Shown: positions 22,212 to 34,801, counted from the stretch's first letter. The stretch: 64,000 nucleotides of DNA from Oxytricha trifallax (GCA_000711775.1 ARYC01000058.1:62001-126000), one strand, 5' to 3'. The notes: a model not told the origin generated them from the sequence alone. Numbers and translations are program-made.

Positions 22212-24117
22212 TCACTCTTATTCATTCTCAGCGATACTCTTTCTCTCAAAAATAGCCAAAAAGAATCCGTTGAGGTAATTCTTTGGTCCACAGGTTGAAC
22301 ATAGTCTCAGAGAGTGACCCTACTTTTTATTTTTGTTAAAGTGGAAACCTTTCAGATATCTACTGCTTAAACCTATATCTATTTTCTCAAGATCAACTGT
22401 CTTCCAAGTTCTTTATTAAATTAATCAAAATAGTTAAAAAGGGAGCAATTTTTTTGAGACACTTAACTCTATTTCATATTGAATATATTTTTATGAGTTA
22501 GGTATAAAATACTAATATATATTTTTTTGCTCTTTTGTGCTTTTTCAAGATATCTCTGACAACATTTTCATTTTCTTCTTCATAGAGAGAGCAAGTCGAA
22601 TACACAACATATTCCACAGAGGGAAATGTTAATGCATGTGAAACGATTTTAAATTGAAACTTTGATAAATTCTATGCTCTGGTCTTCATTTCATCTGGTG
22701 TAGCAAGTCCAGATGTACATTCAAATTTTTTAACAAATATTTCAAGATACAATATGCTTATTAGGAATAAAGATAAATAAACTTTTATTATTTAGAGCAT
22801 TCTTAATTCTATTGAGCATGGAGTTTCATTCCACTTCCCGAGCATGATGGATCGCAGATTATAACGTTTACATCTTCATAAGATTCTGGGTTTGTGTTCA
22901 AGAAATCATAATTCAAGCATTCTATATTCTTGGCTTAACATTATTCTACTCTACGCTTCAATGTCTCATATCTCTTCTAATCCATTTCTAAACTATACAG
23001 TTTGCCTTAATATAAAAAAATGTAATAATCAATTTAAAATTAGATATAATAAAACAAAGCCAATGATTTCAGATAGCTGCAGAGATTTATTTCCTGGGGA
23101 GGAAGTTGCATCAATACCATGAAAATCTTTGATTTTACCCTCACGATATTTACCTTACAAAAATGAGTTTAAGTACATCACTGGCATGCAACTCGATATG
23201 TCCTATATTCATTGAATTAATCATTAATTTCATATTTGTTTTCATCATATAATTACATAGTATTTAATTGTAATGAGTATTAGACTTACTTGAATAACAA
23301 ATTTATGCTCTTTAAAAAAGGGATGCGTGACTACAGTCTTGCTTTTAGTTTAGTGCACTCTTAGTAAGTCTAATTTTCCAACTTTCTTGACTTTGAAGTC
23401 TTCTTCGTTTAATTGTTTCTTCACTTCTTTCAAACTTAATTCCTAATTAATTTGGATTATGTTTGATAATTTAATCTTACTTATTCAATATGCTTGTTTT
23501 GTCTTATGTAAATTACCTCATCTTCTTTGCTTTCTTAATCATAATATATACAAATTATAATGGTATGCGAATTTTAATGTATTTATTTTATAATTATAAA
23601 AAGTAACTTAATCAGTGATTCCAAGGATAGCTTATAACTCCTCTTTGTGAGTCTTGACCATTTTACTCAATTTACCACCGATTTTAATCTTTTCATTCAT
23701 AATTGCTCCTTCATGTATTAACACTACTAATAAGTAATAATCTCTAACATTCTCATTTACTAATTTACTATACAAACCAATTTTTCATTAAAATTAATAT
23801 AGGTAATAATTTACTATAATTATTATTAAGTTACTTTTTAAAATATTATTGTAAATTGCTAAACACTTGCTCAATAGCTCCTTTAATATCTCTATATCTC
23901 TTGTACGTGTTATAATTTTACTTGGATTATTTAAATTTTACATATAGATTTTAAATTTTTACTAATATATCATAATAGACACAGAATAAATTCTATTCAT
24001 TTGAGACCCAAAAGTATGCTTATTTTTCTCATAATAGTCGTAGTAACCAGTTTTAAAGCCTTTATTTTGCTCTGTAATTTCTTATATAATTTGTGAGGCA
24101 TGTTTGTATACTTTCAT
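22212..24117 (-). CDS. NSUN5: NSUN5-like rRNA m5C methyltransferase
   Basis: A RsmB/NOP2/Sun-family methyltransferase. Landmarks in order on the minus strand: N-terminal Met-Lys-Val-Tyr-Lys-His (24117); a segment like the NSUN5 linker (IHEGAIMNEKIKIGGK, about 23700); SCMPVMYLNSF; the SAM-binding IDATSSPGNKSLQLSE (about 23110); the catalytic DPSCSGSGM (about 22850); YSTCSLYEEENENVV (about 22580) with the second catalytic Cys; and a C-terminal GFFLAIFERKS typical of this subfamily. Both cysteines (TCS and PSCSGSG) are present. Family members methylate C5 of cytosine in large-subunit rRNA. The gene has a GT-AG intron ending near 23214 and IESs at 22723-22802 and 23007-23061. The joints near 23800 and 22300-22520 need another intron or IES that I could not place. 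Confidence 0.8.
22723..22802. other. IES, pointer CATTC
   Basis: 80 bp. CATTC at 22718-22722 and 22798-22802. Excision joins …LHAQQNQEC|TSGLATPDEMK… of the NSUN5-like gene in phase. Confidence 0.65.
23007..23061. other. IES, pointer GCC
   Basis: 55 bp with GCC at 23004-23006 and 23059-23061. Excision joins LSEIIG|KLYSLEMD, matching the spacing between the SAM-binding loop and the next beta strand in NSUN5 proteins. A 3-bp pointer is weak evidence on its own; the protein context carries the call. Confidence 0.55.
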
Positions 24118-24450
24118 TTTCGCTATTAATTATTAAAATAATATATAATTTAGCTCGAGTATTTATTATTAAAATAGTATCGATTATTGTAATAAAAATC
24201 AAGAAATTTCTGATTAATAAGTAAGTTCAAAGTATTACATTAAATCAAATTTATAAAATTAAATATTTTAAAGGCACCTAATCTATAATTAAATAAATTT
24301 AAATTTTTAGCTTTTAATACCTTCCTTATTTATTTAAATTTATAATTAATTTAAAAGAGAGAAATAACTAAAACTCTTCGCATATCATTCACTTAGATCA
24401 ATTTACAAATTTCCAAATAACTCTTAAAATAAATCGCATAGAAAATAAGA

Positions 24451-27400
24451 ATGGATATAACCTGCCCAATCTGCTTTGATCAATATAATGATAAAGATAA
24501 AATTCCTCGTATTTTATAATGTGGTCACACATTTTGCCAGAATTGTTTGATGGACTTGAGAACTTCTAATATTTTAACTTGCCCTACTTGCAGGAAGTAT
24601 TTTGCACCAGATGTCAAGCAGCTTATTAAAAACTTCACAATACTAGGTTAGTAACATACAAAACAGTCATAATTTTATGCTAAATTTACAGAGAGATTTA
24701 CAAGTTCTCTTATTAGTGATGAACACATGTTTAAACTTTATTTTAGACTATATGTGCCAACATAAAGATTAATTGGATCAGAGCTATCTTGCGGATGAAT
24801 CTTAAATTGAAAAGTACTGCTTAAAGCACCCTTAAAAGAAGACCAAGTATTTCTGCGAGACTGACCAGCTAAATGTGTGCTCTAAGTGCATAGTTTCAGA
24901 CCACTAAGCTCATAGAATCAGTGAGAAAGGGGAAACTTAAGTTCCACATAACTTCACCAAGAAATCTCAAATTCTTATAAAAAAGATTGACGCTTCACAA
25001 AGTGAGACTTTAATGTTTGAGGAAGAGTTAAATGAGATATAAGAGCAACTTAAGAACACAAAGGAAAATACTTTACAAGAACTAGATGAGAAGTTAGAAC
25101 TGCTTATTGAGATGCTTAAAAATCGTAAACACACATTGGCAAAAGCTGTTAAGCATCATTATAAGAAACAGGAGATTTTCTTGATGGAAGCTTAGAAGAA
25201 CATTGAGAGAAGAAAGAACAATTTGACAAAGCTCAATGGAAAAGTTTAATCTTTGGTTAAAGTTGGAGCTCAGAATGAAAGCAAGCTGGAAAGATTGGAA
25301 GAAGAATTCGTTTAATTCAACAGATCCTATGATTCCCCATTCCATCAATTTAAACATTGCACAGTAGGGCTTAACCCTTAATGTAAGATTAAAATTATTT
25401 AAATATTCTCTCTTTAGTTGTAAATCAGATGTTTGAAGGTATAGGAAATTTGAAATATCCAATTGTACAATTTTCAAATAGAAATACCTACAAGTTTTTC
25501 AACAACAAATTCAAGACTGTAACAAAGAGTCTTTTCTTTGGGGATTCAAATAATCAAGATCTGATTCTTTAATATGATTACTATAAAGATTCTTGGGGTA
25601 AGAGGGAAGTTGTATTATAAATATTCTACTACTCTATATATTTTATTTTAAGTTCCTACTAATTTAGTCCTACAAAGTTACTCAGTAGCAATTGGTTTGA
25701 ATGACGGTTGCATTTTAATTACTGGAGGCCTCAATTCTTCTTTCATTTAGAGTATTTTTCTTGATAAAGTAATATGATGATAAAAATTAAAATTAATCAT
25801 TTAAATAATAAATAGAATCAAGTGCGACAAAGCTTCTAAAAATTGACACTATATATTATATAACTTTTAGAGTTAAAGAATAGAATTTTAAAAACCCTTA
25901 GTTATGCAAGTTAGAAGGGTTGCACCGAGGTTTTAAGAATCGAATATTCATGATTAGTGGATTCACTTAAAAAGAAAGGGTTTCCAGTTGGTAGAATATT
26001 CAGTAATAAAATCCGATAATCTATGAGAGTAAAAACTCAAAATTTAGCCAAAGTTTTAAACTTTCAAAGGATACAATAATTGAGGAGCTGGCTAAATGAA
26101 AAGTTTTGAGCTTATAGAAAAAATTTAATTTCAATAGACACCTATTCCAATGTAATAAAAACAAAAGTCATATTATAAGCAAAGCAAATAGGATTTCAAA
26201 GACAGGCAATCTAAGAAATTTAAGAGCTATCATAAAAGCTTTAGTGAAAAGCAAGAATAGTAAAAATAATAATTTGTGTATCAAGCAAAACCTAAATTAG
26301 AGGATTCAATTAAGTAGTATGAAACTGAACACGATAGTAATGTTGAAGACGAAAAGTTAAATTGCTCTACAGTTTCAAGCTCGAATACTTCATAAATTAC
26401 CACTTATCACACTAATTAATAACATAACGAACAGGATTACTTGAAATCGTACTACCAGATAAAATAGGAATGTTACTAATATCAAAATCAGGAGAATGAA
26501 TTTAGTAACTCATTGAGTCAAGCAAAAAAAAACCGTTATAAGAATTTGCTCTATAAATCAGCTCCAAGCTTTTTCAATTAACAATTCTAAGAATAACAGT
26601 ATAGCATGCATTAAGATTAAATTCAATACTACGGTTATAAAACTTAATAGAAGAATTTTAGCAAACACAAATATAGCAAATCATTTTGCCAAAATAATTA
26701 TTCGAAACTACACCTGGATAATGGTTCTCATTTTCAATATTAATCCCAATATCAATCCAAATATTAGTCACCTTAAAATAGTGGACCCAAGCAACCATTT
26801 AACTTTAACATTAAAGACTACTATTCACACAAGGGCCAGTTTTCCTATTAAAAGTCATTTTAACAGGGTAATGGAAGAAAGAGCTTATTCAACAAGATTT
26901 ATGAATAAGAGTTTGAGTTTAAAGTCAAAAGACAATATGAGAAGTAAAGTATCGAGCAACAACTATATATGGAGAAAATAAGACTTAAAGAACTAATAAA
27001 ATTGTAGCTAGAATAGAAAAGAAGAGAATAAGATCAAGCATTAATAGAGAGGCTTAGTTCAAAGCTTATAACTAATGGATCTCTTTTGAACTCAATATAC
27101 TTAAAGATAAATGTAGACGATGCACAATAGATTTATTCATTTCTGATGGATGTTTCTTGTTTTGGCTTAAAAACAAATGCTATTGAAAACAAAATGTAAA
27201 CATTGGTTCCAACATTAAGCTTGGTTTTAGATCAGCGTTGGACAGTCGAGGATGATTGGCATATTGTTTATTACTAAGGTGACGAAATTTAAGAACGAGA
27301 CTCCCTTGAAGAGTCGTATTGGAAAGTTCAGGAGAACATATAATATGATAGATTGAGTGTTAACAGATATTTTATAATATCTTGGTCTACAATGGAGTGG

Positions 27401-28547
27401 ATTCCACAAGTTAAACTCATAACTATATACAAACTAAGAAGCGATAATTGTTTCATGCTCGAAGGGATTTATAAGGCTGGATTTGAATATAGGAAGTACA
27501 TTAAACATCATTGTTAGAAAAATAGATTGTTATCGAGCTTTCAATAGTAATCCAGTAGCTTAACGGAAGTGGAAGAGAAGTTTTATGAAGAGATTTTATT
27601 AAACTCTCATTACTTCTAACTATCAGTAAAAGGTTCACAAATGAAAACATAAATATATGATACAATAAAGAAGCAGTAACTCGTAAATTAAATTGTAACT
27701 GACTTCAAATAACTGTAAATAGATCATCAAATAGTGTAATCATAAGAATGAAATGTCCTATAAAATAATTCATAGACATGTATATATTTAATTTCCAAAC
27801 ATTTTAAACTAAATCTATATCTATTAATTAATTTGAAAAACTATTTTATGCATAAATTCTTCTTTCACGAATGTGTCAGGTTCTGTCTTTTTATACAATA
27901 CTGAAAACGAGAGCTGCACAGAAAAGGCAACTTTGATACAATCAAGATACACACATTCTTTGGCTCATTAATCAAACTTCGTGTATGCCTTGGGTGGTAG
28001 GTCTATAAACGGTGTTCTTGATGCTTGTGAAAGATATTCAATAAATCTCAATAGATGGGAGAAAATTGCCAAACTAAACTAAAAGAGATGCACCTCCCCA
28101 GCAGTCGTATTCGAGGATTCTTATATCTATGTTTTCGGGGGTTATGAAGGTAGCGGTCGTATAGATTCAATAGAGCAGTATGATGTAACTAATGATCACT
28201 GGACAGTTTTGCCTGTTAAGTTCCCTCTCTCAGTTGAAGCTGAAACAGCGACATTAATCTCTCAAAATGAAGTCGTCATTCTAGGAGGGCACGATAATAG
28301 CGCTGGAACAAAGGACGCAATGATTCTAAATTTAGAAACTCTGTAGTTTATAAAGCTTGCTCCAATGCCCTATGCTAGATTCTTGCATAATGCTACTTTC
28401 TTTAACAATCACATTTATGTATTTGGAGGTGTGGACAACTGCTCATGCCAAAAAATGAATTGTATTGATTTCTAATGGACACCTGTTTCAAGTTACAAGG
28501 AAATTATCAATTATAATCTTCAAACCTTCTCTTCAGCCTGCGTTTGA
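24451..28547 (+). CDS. RING / B-box / coiled-coil / Kelch protein (TRIM-like)
   Basis: 594 residues from five coding blocks: 24451-24646, 24747-25382, 25418-25597, 25653-25745 and 27868-28547. The first three gaps are GT-AG introns (100, 35 and 55 nt); the last is a 2.1-kb IES. The sum is 1,785 nt, exactly 595 codons. Residues 4-50 are a RING finger (CPICFDQY…CGHTFCQNCL…CPTCRK), so E3 ubiquitin-ligase activity is likely. A B-box follows at about 88-122 (CLKH…CETD…CSKC…HQAH), then a long Lys/Glu/Leu coiled coil (about 130-265). Then come Kelch repeats with GG motifs (LITGGLN, YALGGRS, YVFGGYE, VILGGHD, YVFGGVD). Kelch repeats usually form a substrate-binding propeller. Confidence 0.88.
25746..27867. 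other. 2.1-kb IES, pointer AATTCTTCTTTCA, containing a gene
   Basis: The 13-bp pointer AATTCTTCTTTCA is at 25733-25745 and 27855-27867. Excision turns two unrelated continuations into one Kelch repeat (GGLNSSF|TNVSGSVFLY) in the correct phase. The insert holds the 533-codon ORF at 26150-27751. It also has a ~100-codon open stretch at 25800-26099 (with RIFMISGFTQKERVSSW) that continues the host frame through a possible splice and may be a decayed Kelch piece or an alternative 3' end. Confidence 0.85.
26150..27751 (+). CDS. Gln-rich 533-aa protein nested in an IES
   Basis: A single open frame of 534 codons, TGA-terminated, with no intron or IES. The first ~240 residues are extremely rich in Gln, Tyr, Lys, Asn and Ser (low complexity, probably disordered). 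About 250-300 is a charged Glu/Lys/Gln/Arg coiled coil. From about 300 to the end the sequence is globular-looking, with Trp, Ile and Tyr in hydrophobic spacing (DQRWTVEDDWHIVYYQGDE, then ISWSTMEWIPQVKLI). No family is recognised. It lies wholly inside the large IES of the RING-Kelch gene, so it is either a nested MDS for a separate macronuclear chromosome or a germline-limited gene. The intact frame argues it is or was recently functional. Confidence 0.8.
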
Positions 28548-28697
28548 TGTTAAATTTAATTGCTATTTTAACAAATTAATCTTATACTTATTTTTAAAAC
28601 ATTTTTGGTTTGTTCTAATACATCTAAATGAAAAACTTTTCGTATAATTTAATCATAAAAAATTTAAGTATAAACCAATTTAAAAACTTTCAGCTCA

Positions 28698-30540
28698 ATG
28701 TCTATAGAGTATGACGAAAAAGACCATATTTTAATTGAGAAAAATAATATTAGCTTAAGAGAGCATGATAAATACTTCTGGGAGATCTATTTAGATAATG
28801 AAAAAACAGACTACATATGCAATTATAAAACGTTGAACAATGCCGATTAAGTTAACTAAAATATTTGCTTGAATCAAGAATAAGACTATGCGGGTTATGG
28901 TAGCATTCCGGAGTAAAATCCTAAACCACAGCTGAGTGATATTGTAATTTTAACTTGAATCAATTTACGCACTTTTAGGCTTTACACCCGATTACATACA
29001 CTAAGTATAAATTAAGACCTGGAAGTCAATCTAGCTCAGTTTTCTCGCTTATAGCTGCAACTATTGGAGCTGGTACTTTGACTTTTCCTTATGCGATTTA
29101 CTAAAATGGAATTGTTATGGGTACCATTCTAATAATCTTGGGAGCGATTATATCATATTACTCAGGAATCCTGCTTGTAATAGCGAGTAACTACACTTAA
29201 TAAAGTAGATACGAAGATATTTCCTAGCAACTTTATGGCAGGAAGATGAGTATATTAACATCAATATGCAATTTGGGATGCCTAATGGGGTTTATAATGT
29301 CATTTATAGTTTACGTAAGCATCAAAACGAATTTTCAAAAATATAAATCAACTTAAAAAATGTTACTATAGTAAAAAGAATCAATACCAGAAATACTTCA
29401 GTAAATTATGAAAACTGAAGACATTCCATACTTTTTGAACAATAATTTCTTAGGTGAATTAGTATGGGGAACTTTATTTACTGTAAGAATATAATTATTC
29501 TCATAAATTATAGTTTGCCATGGTATTTCCGCTTTCTCTTCCCAGAAGAGTAGGAGCTTTAAGTTATGCATCAACTCTAGGTGTAGTCTGCACAATTTAT
29601 GTTTGTTTAATAATTTTCATACTATTCTGGGCTGACAAATCAGTCGTTCCAGATCCCTGGAAAAACCTCAAAGATGCTACTTATTTTAAGGTAAGTAACA
29701 TTTTCAAATCTTTTTTGTTATGCATGCTTATTAAATTTTCAGTTTTCATTTTGGTCAATATCTGAGAGCATTCCAATGATTCTTTTTGCTTATATGTACC
29801 AAGTTAATATTCCTATGATTTACCAAGAACTCGAAAGAAGAAATGAGAGAAGAATGAGTAAAGTGGTTAAAAGAGGGTCTATAGGTGGAATCTTGATATA
29901 TGCTTCAGTTGGAGTGTTTGGATATTTAACCTTCGTTAACAGAGAAGATTAACTATTGAAGCAGAACATTTTACTTGCTGACTATGGCTTTAACATAGCA
30001 ATAATAATAGTAAGCAACAAACTTAAATTCACAAATCTTTTTGATTTTAACTTAATTTTATAGGGAAGTTTCACATCTTTTCTAAGCGTTCTAGCTGCTA
30101 CACCTTTATGTGTATTACCAGCTAAGGAGACAATCGAAGAGCTTTTGTTAAATAGTAGACAAATGAGTAAGAAAGAGAACATTTTCTATACTTTTATGAT
30201 TTTACTGATATCTTATGGTTTTGCAATCTTCATTCCATCAATTGGAGATGCGATGGCTCTTGCTGGTTGTACCACAAATCCAATGGTAAGCACTTAGTAA
30301 CTTATTTATTTATATAGATTGGATTTATAATACCTGTTATGCTCTACTGGAAAATTTAAAAAATTAAATCTTTGATTTTAATTTTATCACATGATTAATT
30401 AAATTCACAAAGACAAACCGATTTTATCAAGAGAAAAATTAACATCAGGCGCTTGTGCAGGAATTATTTTAATAACTTCTATTCTGGGAATGGTCAATTT
30501 CATATATTAAAAGGTTACTTATGGTTTCTAAGATTTATGA
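28698..30540 (+). CDS. Amino-acid permease (AAAP/SLC38 type)
   Basis: 531 residues from blocks 28698-28943, 28979-29482, 29514-29690, 29743-30009, 30064-30285, 30318-30360 and 30404-30540. The first five gaps are GT-AG introns of 31-54 nt; the last is a 43-bp IES. All phases agree (1,596 nt). The N-terminal ~95 residues are cytoplasmic-like. Then TM1 carries the family signature GAGTLTFPYAI, and about ten further hydrophobic helices follow, including LPRRVGALSYAST, IPMILFAYMYQVNIPMIY and TPLCVLPAKETIEEL. Family members move neutral amino acids with H+ or Na+ across plasma or lysosomal membranes; the substrate cannot be read from sequence. Confidence 0.88.
30361..30403. other. IES, pointer TTAAA
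   Basis: 43 bp; TTAAA at 30356-30360 and 30399-30403. No GT donor exists here, so it is not a conventional intron. Excision gives …LYWKIQ|IHKDKPIL… in phase in the permease. Confidence 0.75.
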
Positions 30541-31332
30541 CTAAAATATTGATAATTAATGATTTTAAATGTATTTTTGATTATTTTAAAAAATAGTTTG
30601 TAAGTTAGATTGAATTTATTTAGAGCTAAATTTATATTATTATTATTTATTGCTTTAAAATACCAATTTAAAGCTAATTAAAGTCAATCTATTGAATTAA
30701 TTATTATTTTAAAAATTATAGTTCACTAGACTGATATTGATAATAATGCATTCAAAATAAAACTAATTAATATCATAATTTAGTAAATTTCAAAGTTAAC
30801 TATTCGTTCATCATCATAAATTCTTATTTTTAATTTTCTAGTTCTTTGAGTGTTTTAAAATAGTTTTATTTAAATAATTTCTTCTAATTTGCTAAGGTTT
30901 CAATTTTAAACTACAATATAAATAAATGGTAATTATTTTTTTAATAAATTTGAGTTTACTAATGAATTTAGTAATTTCCAGAACATCAGCAGTTGTAGCA
31001 CAATTATTACTAAAAGTATTATTTAAATTGGAAAAAAATCTAAATTGAATTAATCAATGACTGTAATAATTTACTAAATTTATGATATTCTTCTCTTTAA
31101 TTGGGATTAATTATATTAGTGAGTTGGATGCTCTATTTTAACATTATGATTATAAACTTTTCTAAATTAATTGGATTCTCAATTAATTTTGATAAAAAAT
31201 GCTTTCTCATTTACTGCCAGAAATAAGAGATATTTATTGTGAAAATAATTATTAAACTACTTGTTTAATTTTACTTGCTAAATTTTCATAATTAATAGAG
31301 TCTACAATTAAAGTCAAGTTTTATATTTATTT
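30541..31332. other. AT-rich intergenic DNA
   Basis: No gene, repeat or pointer pair recognised. It separates the convergent 3' ends of the permease and the minus-strand coiled-coil gene. Confidence 0.5.
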
Positions 31333-32534
31333 TCATTAATGTTTCAGCCAAATTTCCCACAAAAACTTTAATTTAATACTAATCAAATCTTAATTTAAAC
31401 TTTCTTGAAGTTAATTAATTAAAGACTGTTCTTAATTTATGCTATCTAATTATTGCTCTTACGATGATAGTATTCTGGATATTTACTAGTGTGTAGAATT
31501 CATTAATTAAGTTTCCAATTACATTTCACTCAATTCCATTACATAAGGCTGTTTAGTATTTTGGTTTGATTTAGCTAACTTAATTAATTATTTTTGCTTG
31601 TTTTAACAGAAGTTCATGAAATTCTCTTGCTTATAAGTAATTTCCTTAATTTTTGTATTAAAAAACTCATTTTTACTTGAATGTCTCCTTAATTTTAATT
31701 TACTAACTTTGAATATCATTAATATTTCTTCTAAAACTATCACTTTTTATCGATGTATATCATCGTTCTAAAGTTTATATCTATCTAAATCTCTCTTTAT
31801 CTCTGTTATTTGATCTTTAAACTGGAAGTTATTAAATTCTTAATCAATATTTGCCAATTGCTTTTACTTTATATAATCGATGGCTTATTGACTTTATTTC
31901 AGCAATTTCTATGTCAAAGCAAGTTTATCAATCATTGTCAATAGGTCTTTAGATACTTCAGTGAAGGTTTTTAGGGATTTTAAGTGAAAAAGCGTACGGT
32001 TAAGGGAAGCATAGAGGTTTAATGAGGTGTTTTGGTGTGAAGTTAGGATCTATTACAGATCTTCAGTCTCTAGAGAATTGCTAGATTTATATAGATTAAG
32101 TGTGTAGTGTGTGGACCTAGAAGTTTTAACCTTTTATAAATTTGAAATGTTTTATTGAGCTAGTTCTAGATCTTGATACTTCATTGAATTGTTGAAATTT
32201 TCATTGTCATCTCGTGTTTAAGCTACAAGAATTGTAGTGAATTTCATTAAAATCTGTCTTACTTTATAAATCTAGGAGAGATAGTCTAGAATCAATTCTA
32301 ATAGTATTATTGATTCAAATAAAAATAAAAAGAATCTGCTAATATTAAATTTTATATTAATCATCAGTGAACCATTCTTAATTTTGAAGCATATTTTATT
32401 TGCTACTTGGCTTCTATTTTTAATTGAAAATCCTTTTCTTCTTGCATAATAATATTTCTACTAATATCTATCCTATGAACCACATCCAGGATAAACCTAT
32501 ATTCATTTATTATAAACTGATAAATTTGATGCAT
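31333..32534 (-). CDS. Coiled-coil protein, 357 aa
   Basis: Two blocks, 32534-32377 and 32248-31333, joined through a 4-bp pointer, sum to 1,074 nt (358 codons). It starts Met-His-Gln-Ile-Tyr-Gln-Phe and ends …EIWLKHQ then TGA. From about residue 60 nearly all of it is Gln/Lys/Leu/Ile/Asn-rich heptad sequence (for example LLKQSQQAIDYIKQKQL), so an elongated coiled coil is expected. No head domain is recognised. This gene is invisible in a standard-code scan because of its many TAA/TAG codons. Divergent from the sorting-nexin gene (173 bp). Confidence 0.65.
32249..32376. other. IES, pointer CATT
   Basis: 128 bp; CATT at 32245-32248 and 32373-32376. Excision joins YASKLRM|KFTTILVAQ in phase on the minus strand. 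The short pointer makes the exact position less certain than the fact that an insert is present. Confidence 0.5.
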
Positions 32535-32707
32535 AAAATTTTAGAATAAATGTATGAATGTCACTTACATGCTTAAAATAATTCTTTAATCATTTTTTTT
32601 ATTATCTTGTAAAATATTAATAATATTTTAAATCTAATGATTAGTTTCATAAATTTTCAATTAAATTAACATACTATTATTATAATAATAAAAGAACAAA
32701 AGATAAA

Positions 32708-34801
32708 ATGACTAGTCTAAGAGCAGAAAATTTAAGTACTGAAGAAACAATTAAGAAGTTTCAATATTTGGAGAAGCGGAGGAAGTAGCAGTTTTTAGTT
32801 AATGAAATATAGCAACAGGATTATGATATTGGAGAGTTTGTTAAGTTTCTCAACTCATAAAAAGGTAAGATAATAAGTATTTATGTTAAGGTCGAGAATT
32901 TTTATGAAATTGTATGATAATCATAAAATTACAAATTGGAATCTTTAATTTTAACATTTTAGAGGATGATGTGTTAGAGATAGATAACTGGGCTTTGGAA
33001 GAATTAGAGGAGATTGTTAAAGAATTTAAAAAATAGTACTAACCAGTTAAAAAGCTGCCTATTATAAACAATTAATCTTTGGATGAGGAAGATTCTCTGA
33101 ATATTTCCCAAAATTAAAGATTTGATTTCATTGATCCATCTCAATCTTAATTGTTATTTTAACATATTTAACCAATTATATTAATGAGCTTAATTTTAAT
33201 TTGATGACTATCCTTAACAACTACTGGGAGGCATTCCATCTAATCGAATTACAGTGATCGAGTCAATCGACGGTGAAGATTCTATTTTATTAAAAGCTAT
33301 ATCTTCAAACTTCAAGCTCTATGAGAAGACTAATTAGATAGTCAAGGGGCCTCTGAATTAAAACCAAGTGAATTGCGATATCTTTGATATTCAAATCCTT
33401 AATACAGGTTTGTTAAAGACAATCAACTAGAAATGTATCTTAAGAATAAGAACAGAGCTAGTCGATTCACATGAAAAGTATGAAGTGAAGAGGTCCTTCA
33501 AGCAATTTCATTTAATGAGGTAGCTGCTCATTAAGAAATATCCTTATTATTTAGTCGCGCCATTGCCTTGAACAGTAAAAGTAAATAAATTACAAGTTAC
33601 ATAAAGGCAATGTTTGAGATTCTTAAAAGCAATTCTGGAATCGGAAATATTCAGAGCAGATTAAGATTTGAGCTACTTTTTAATCACTGACACCACCCGC
33701 ATGACCAATTACTTAACTTCAAAGCTGATTTTAAAACCCTAAGAAATGGGCTTGTTTAATATTTATACTGAGGATGGGATGGTTAAGATCTAAACTGATA
33801 TCATGTCTGCAATTTTTTCATCCAAATTTCCTGAGTTCTTACAATCTTACAACTAACTATTTGATAATATGTTCACTGGCATGAAGAAAGTCCGTGAATT
33901 TGGTCAAGTACTCGCTTTCTTATATTCCCACTTAAGTGCAATTATTTTGAAATTAGATTTGATTAATAAGAAAGTTCTTGGTCTGCATAATAGAGACTAT
34001 AATTTAGAGAATGTTGGGAGAGGCCTTAAAAGTATGGCAAGCTATTTTAATACAATGAGTTCATCTTTCCATTAGCATTTAAAGAAAGATCTTTCCCATA
34101 CAGCTATGTTAGGGACTCAATCTTATCAAGAAATTTGGGATTTCAGACAAACATTTAAAGATTAGTTTCTGAATATCTCTGATGATCTTTTGCAATAGAA
34201 AGAGAAGTTATTTGAGAAAGGGGATATAGAAAAATGGGGCATTAAAGATCAGACTTTCTTAGAGTAAAATCGAGAAGCACTTTTGACTAATTTGAAATTT
34301 GCCACTCCATATATGCTGCACGAAGAAACTGAAAAACTAGAGAGGAAAAAACTAGTGTTTCAGTTCTTTACTAATCAAGTGTTCTAGGAAGTAAGCAAGG
34401 AACAAGACATGCAATATAAGGAGATTTGTGGTGCGTTTCTGAAATTGGCTTAGAAAATGATGGGTGCTGAGAAGGAATTGATTGGAGAATGGATTTAAGT
34501 AGTTGAGAAAGATAGTTCCAAACTAAAGGATAAATCTCCAAAAATTTCTCAGAATTTCTAGTAAGAGCTTAAAACATAACTAGGTGTCCTCTCTGATTCA
34601 GCATAGAATGAAGAAACTAAGGAGAACACAATAGAATCTTGCCCGCAAGAGTTTTATCCAAATGAAGGCAACGACGAGAGAGACTGGATAGACGAAGATT
34701 ATTATGACTATATCAATGGAAAAAAGCAGAGAGAAAGTATGAGACTAAGAGGTATGAGTATTCTAAATGACTTTGATAATATAAGAGACAAATAAAAATG
34801 A
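32708..34801 (+). CDS. Sorting nexin (PX-BAR)
   Basis: Blocks 32708-32864, 32963-33152 and 33196-34801 (one 98-nt GT-AG intron, one 43-bp IES) sum to 1,953 nt = 651 codons. The PX domain is visible as ILRIRTELVDSHEKYEVKR, then SFKQFHLMRQLLIKKYPYYL, then PLP and RQCLRFLKAILESE; the Arg-Lys pocket that binds phosphatidylinositol 3-phosphate is plausible. The C-terminal half is long, helical and charged like a BAR domain (membrane-curving dimer). Sorting nexins act in endosomal recycling. One oddity: an in-frame TGA (33569-33571) lies directly after the Pro-Leu-Pro of the PX domain. The same frame resumes at RQC, so either a 3n-long IES with an unseen pointer sits here or the copy carries a stop. 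Confidence 0.82.
33153..33195. other. IES, pointer CTTAATT
   Basis: 43 bp; CTTAATT at 33146-33152 and 33189-33195. Excision joins DPSQSQ|FQFDDYPQQLL of the sorting nexin in phase and removes two TGA codons. Confidence 0.8.

Noticed and set aside
25094..25477. 127-aa minus-strand ORF
   Set aside because: Antisense to the coiled coil of the RING-Kelch gene, which has introns, domains and an exact codon count on the plus strand.
25800..26099. Treating this stretch as the normal last exon of the RING-Kelch gene
   Set aside because: A GT-AG splice would keep the frame, but the 13-bp pointer joint to 27868 gives five proper Kelch repeats, far better than the weak sequence here.
29398..29595. 65-aa minus-strand ORF within the permease
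   Set aside because: Antisense to TM segments and crossing a GT-AG intron of the permease gene.
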